This document shows, piece by piece, positions 63,744 to 64,000 of a DNA stretch of 64,000 nt. The DNA is from Bacteroides caecigallinarum (GTDB taxonomy: Bacteria > Bacteroidota > Bacteroidia > Bacteroidales > Bacteroidaceae): positions 1-64,000 of the forward strand of contig NZ_JADYTF010000002.1 of assembly GCF_021530995.1 (NCBI RefSeq), given 5' to 3'. Position 1 is the stretch's first letter; every line of letters starts with the position of its first letter. Position numbers and translations under genes: made by a program. The notes beneath the pieces are model-generated. The model searched no databases. It saw nothing but the letters and a program-made list of their open reading frames with translations, and was not told the DNA's origin.

Positions 63744-64000
63744 TTAATTTTGATTATCATTAGTATTCTTAGAATCAACGAACAAAGTCACGTGATTTGA
63801 GCGCTTACGGATTCTGTAACCTCTACCCTGTGGAGCTGGTCTCATTCTTTTAAGAGTTGCACCACCATCAACATAAATCTTAGTTACAAACAATTCGCCG
63901 CTTTCAGCCTTACGTTCGTTTTTCTGTTCCCAGTTAGCAATAGCAGAGCGTAACAATTTTTCCACTCTAGCAGAAGCTTCTTTAGAAGAAAACTTCAGTA
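63744..64000 (-). CDS. rplV: 50S ribosomal protein L22, 5' end outside the window
   Basis: C-terminal 85 or so residues of L22, cut by the right edge. The reading frame is open through 64000, with [18 protein letters not shown] leading into [20 protein letters not shown], the tunnel-lining hairpin of L22. The methionine near 63965 is internal, not the start. Confidence 0.95.
   Translation of the reverse strand, partial: LKFSSKEASARVEKLLRSAIANWEQKNERKAESGELFVTKIYVDGGATLKRMRPAPQGRGYRIRKRSNHVTLFVDSKNTNDNQN

Overview
The window looks like a chromosomal segment of a gut Bacteroidales species (Bacteroides or Phocaeicola type). The evidence is: promoters with the Bacteroides -7 element TAnnTTTG, several with a TTTG-like -33 box 19-21 bp upstream; A-rich start regions without Shine-Dalgarno sequences; NigD-like lipoproteins; DUF5683; a GPH-type xylo-oligosaccharide transporter; and a 3' ribosomal cluster without adk between secY and map. 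I do not assign a species.

Layout. 1-1731: right end of an integrative element with a CTnDOT-type tyrosine recombinase and a match to the CTnDOT core GTAnnTTTGC, lying in the promoter position of a potassium channel gene. 1749-9531: potassium channel, secreted tricorn-like S41 protease, AAA-ATPase/PD-(D/E)XK protein, FlK-like thioesterase and MATE exporter. 9602-9778: tRNA-Leu and tRNA-Pro. 9939-11281: histidine phosphatase and pyrH. 11337-14186: a three-gene operon encoding an SRD5A-like 5-alpha-reductase, an Old Yellow Enzyme-type reductase and a short-chain dehydrogenase. This matches the trio described in gut Bacteroidales that convert 3-oxo-Delta4 bile acids or steroids to 5-alpha, 3-hydroxy products. 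14495-26870: lpxB, surE, parAB, DUF5683, a lytic transglycosylase, bifunctional rel, a MerR regulator, an M23 peptidase and alaS.

27030-36208: a glucuronoxylan locus read leftward (SGNH esterase, GPH transporter, GH10, GH43, GH67), followed by two broken GH43 genes. In both, a signal peptide is joined out of frame to a truncated catalytic region. The intact genes form a pathway: deacetylation and surface GH10 cleavage, GH67 removal of methylglucuronate, uptake, and cytoplasmic GH43 xylosidase action. 36360-43427: recG, ispD, a DJ-1/PfpI protein, tonB-exbD-exbB, pdxJ and divergent nadK. 43484-52368: GH127, efp, rpmH, PASTA protein, RluA, ddl, acyltransferase and two lipoproteins. 52453-64000: ribosomal, secY and rpoA genes from rplQ to the cut-off rplV.

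Non-coding structure includes many hairpin terminators, a 3 x 19-bp tandem repeat, three 22-bp-phased repeats before the PASTA gene, and GTTAC-containing palindromes at three intergenic sites. The most interesting items are the steroid/bile-acid reductase operon, the CTnDOT-like attachment core, the paired GH43 lesions and the 22-bp repeats. I found no CRISPR array, insertion sequence or clearly new multi-gene system.
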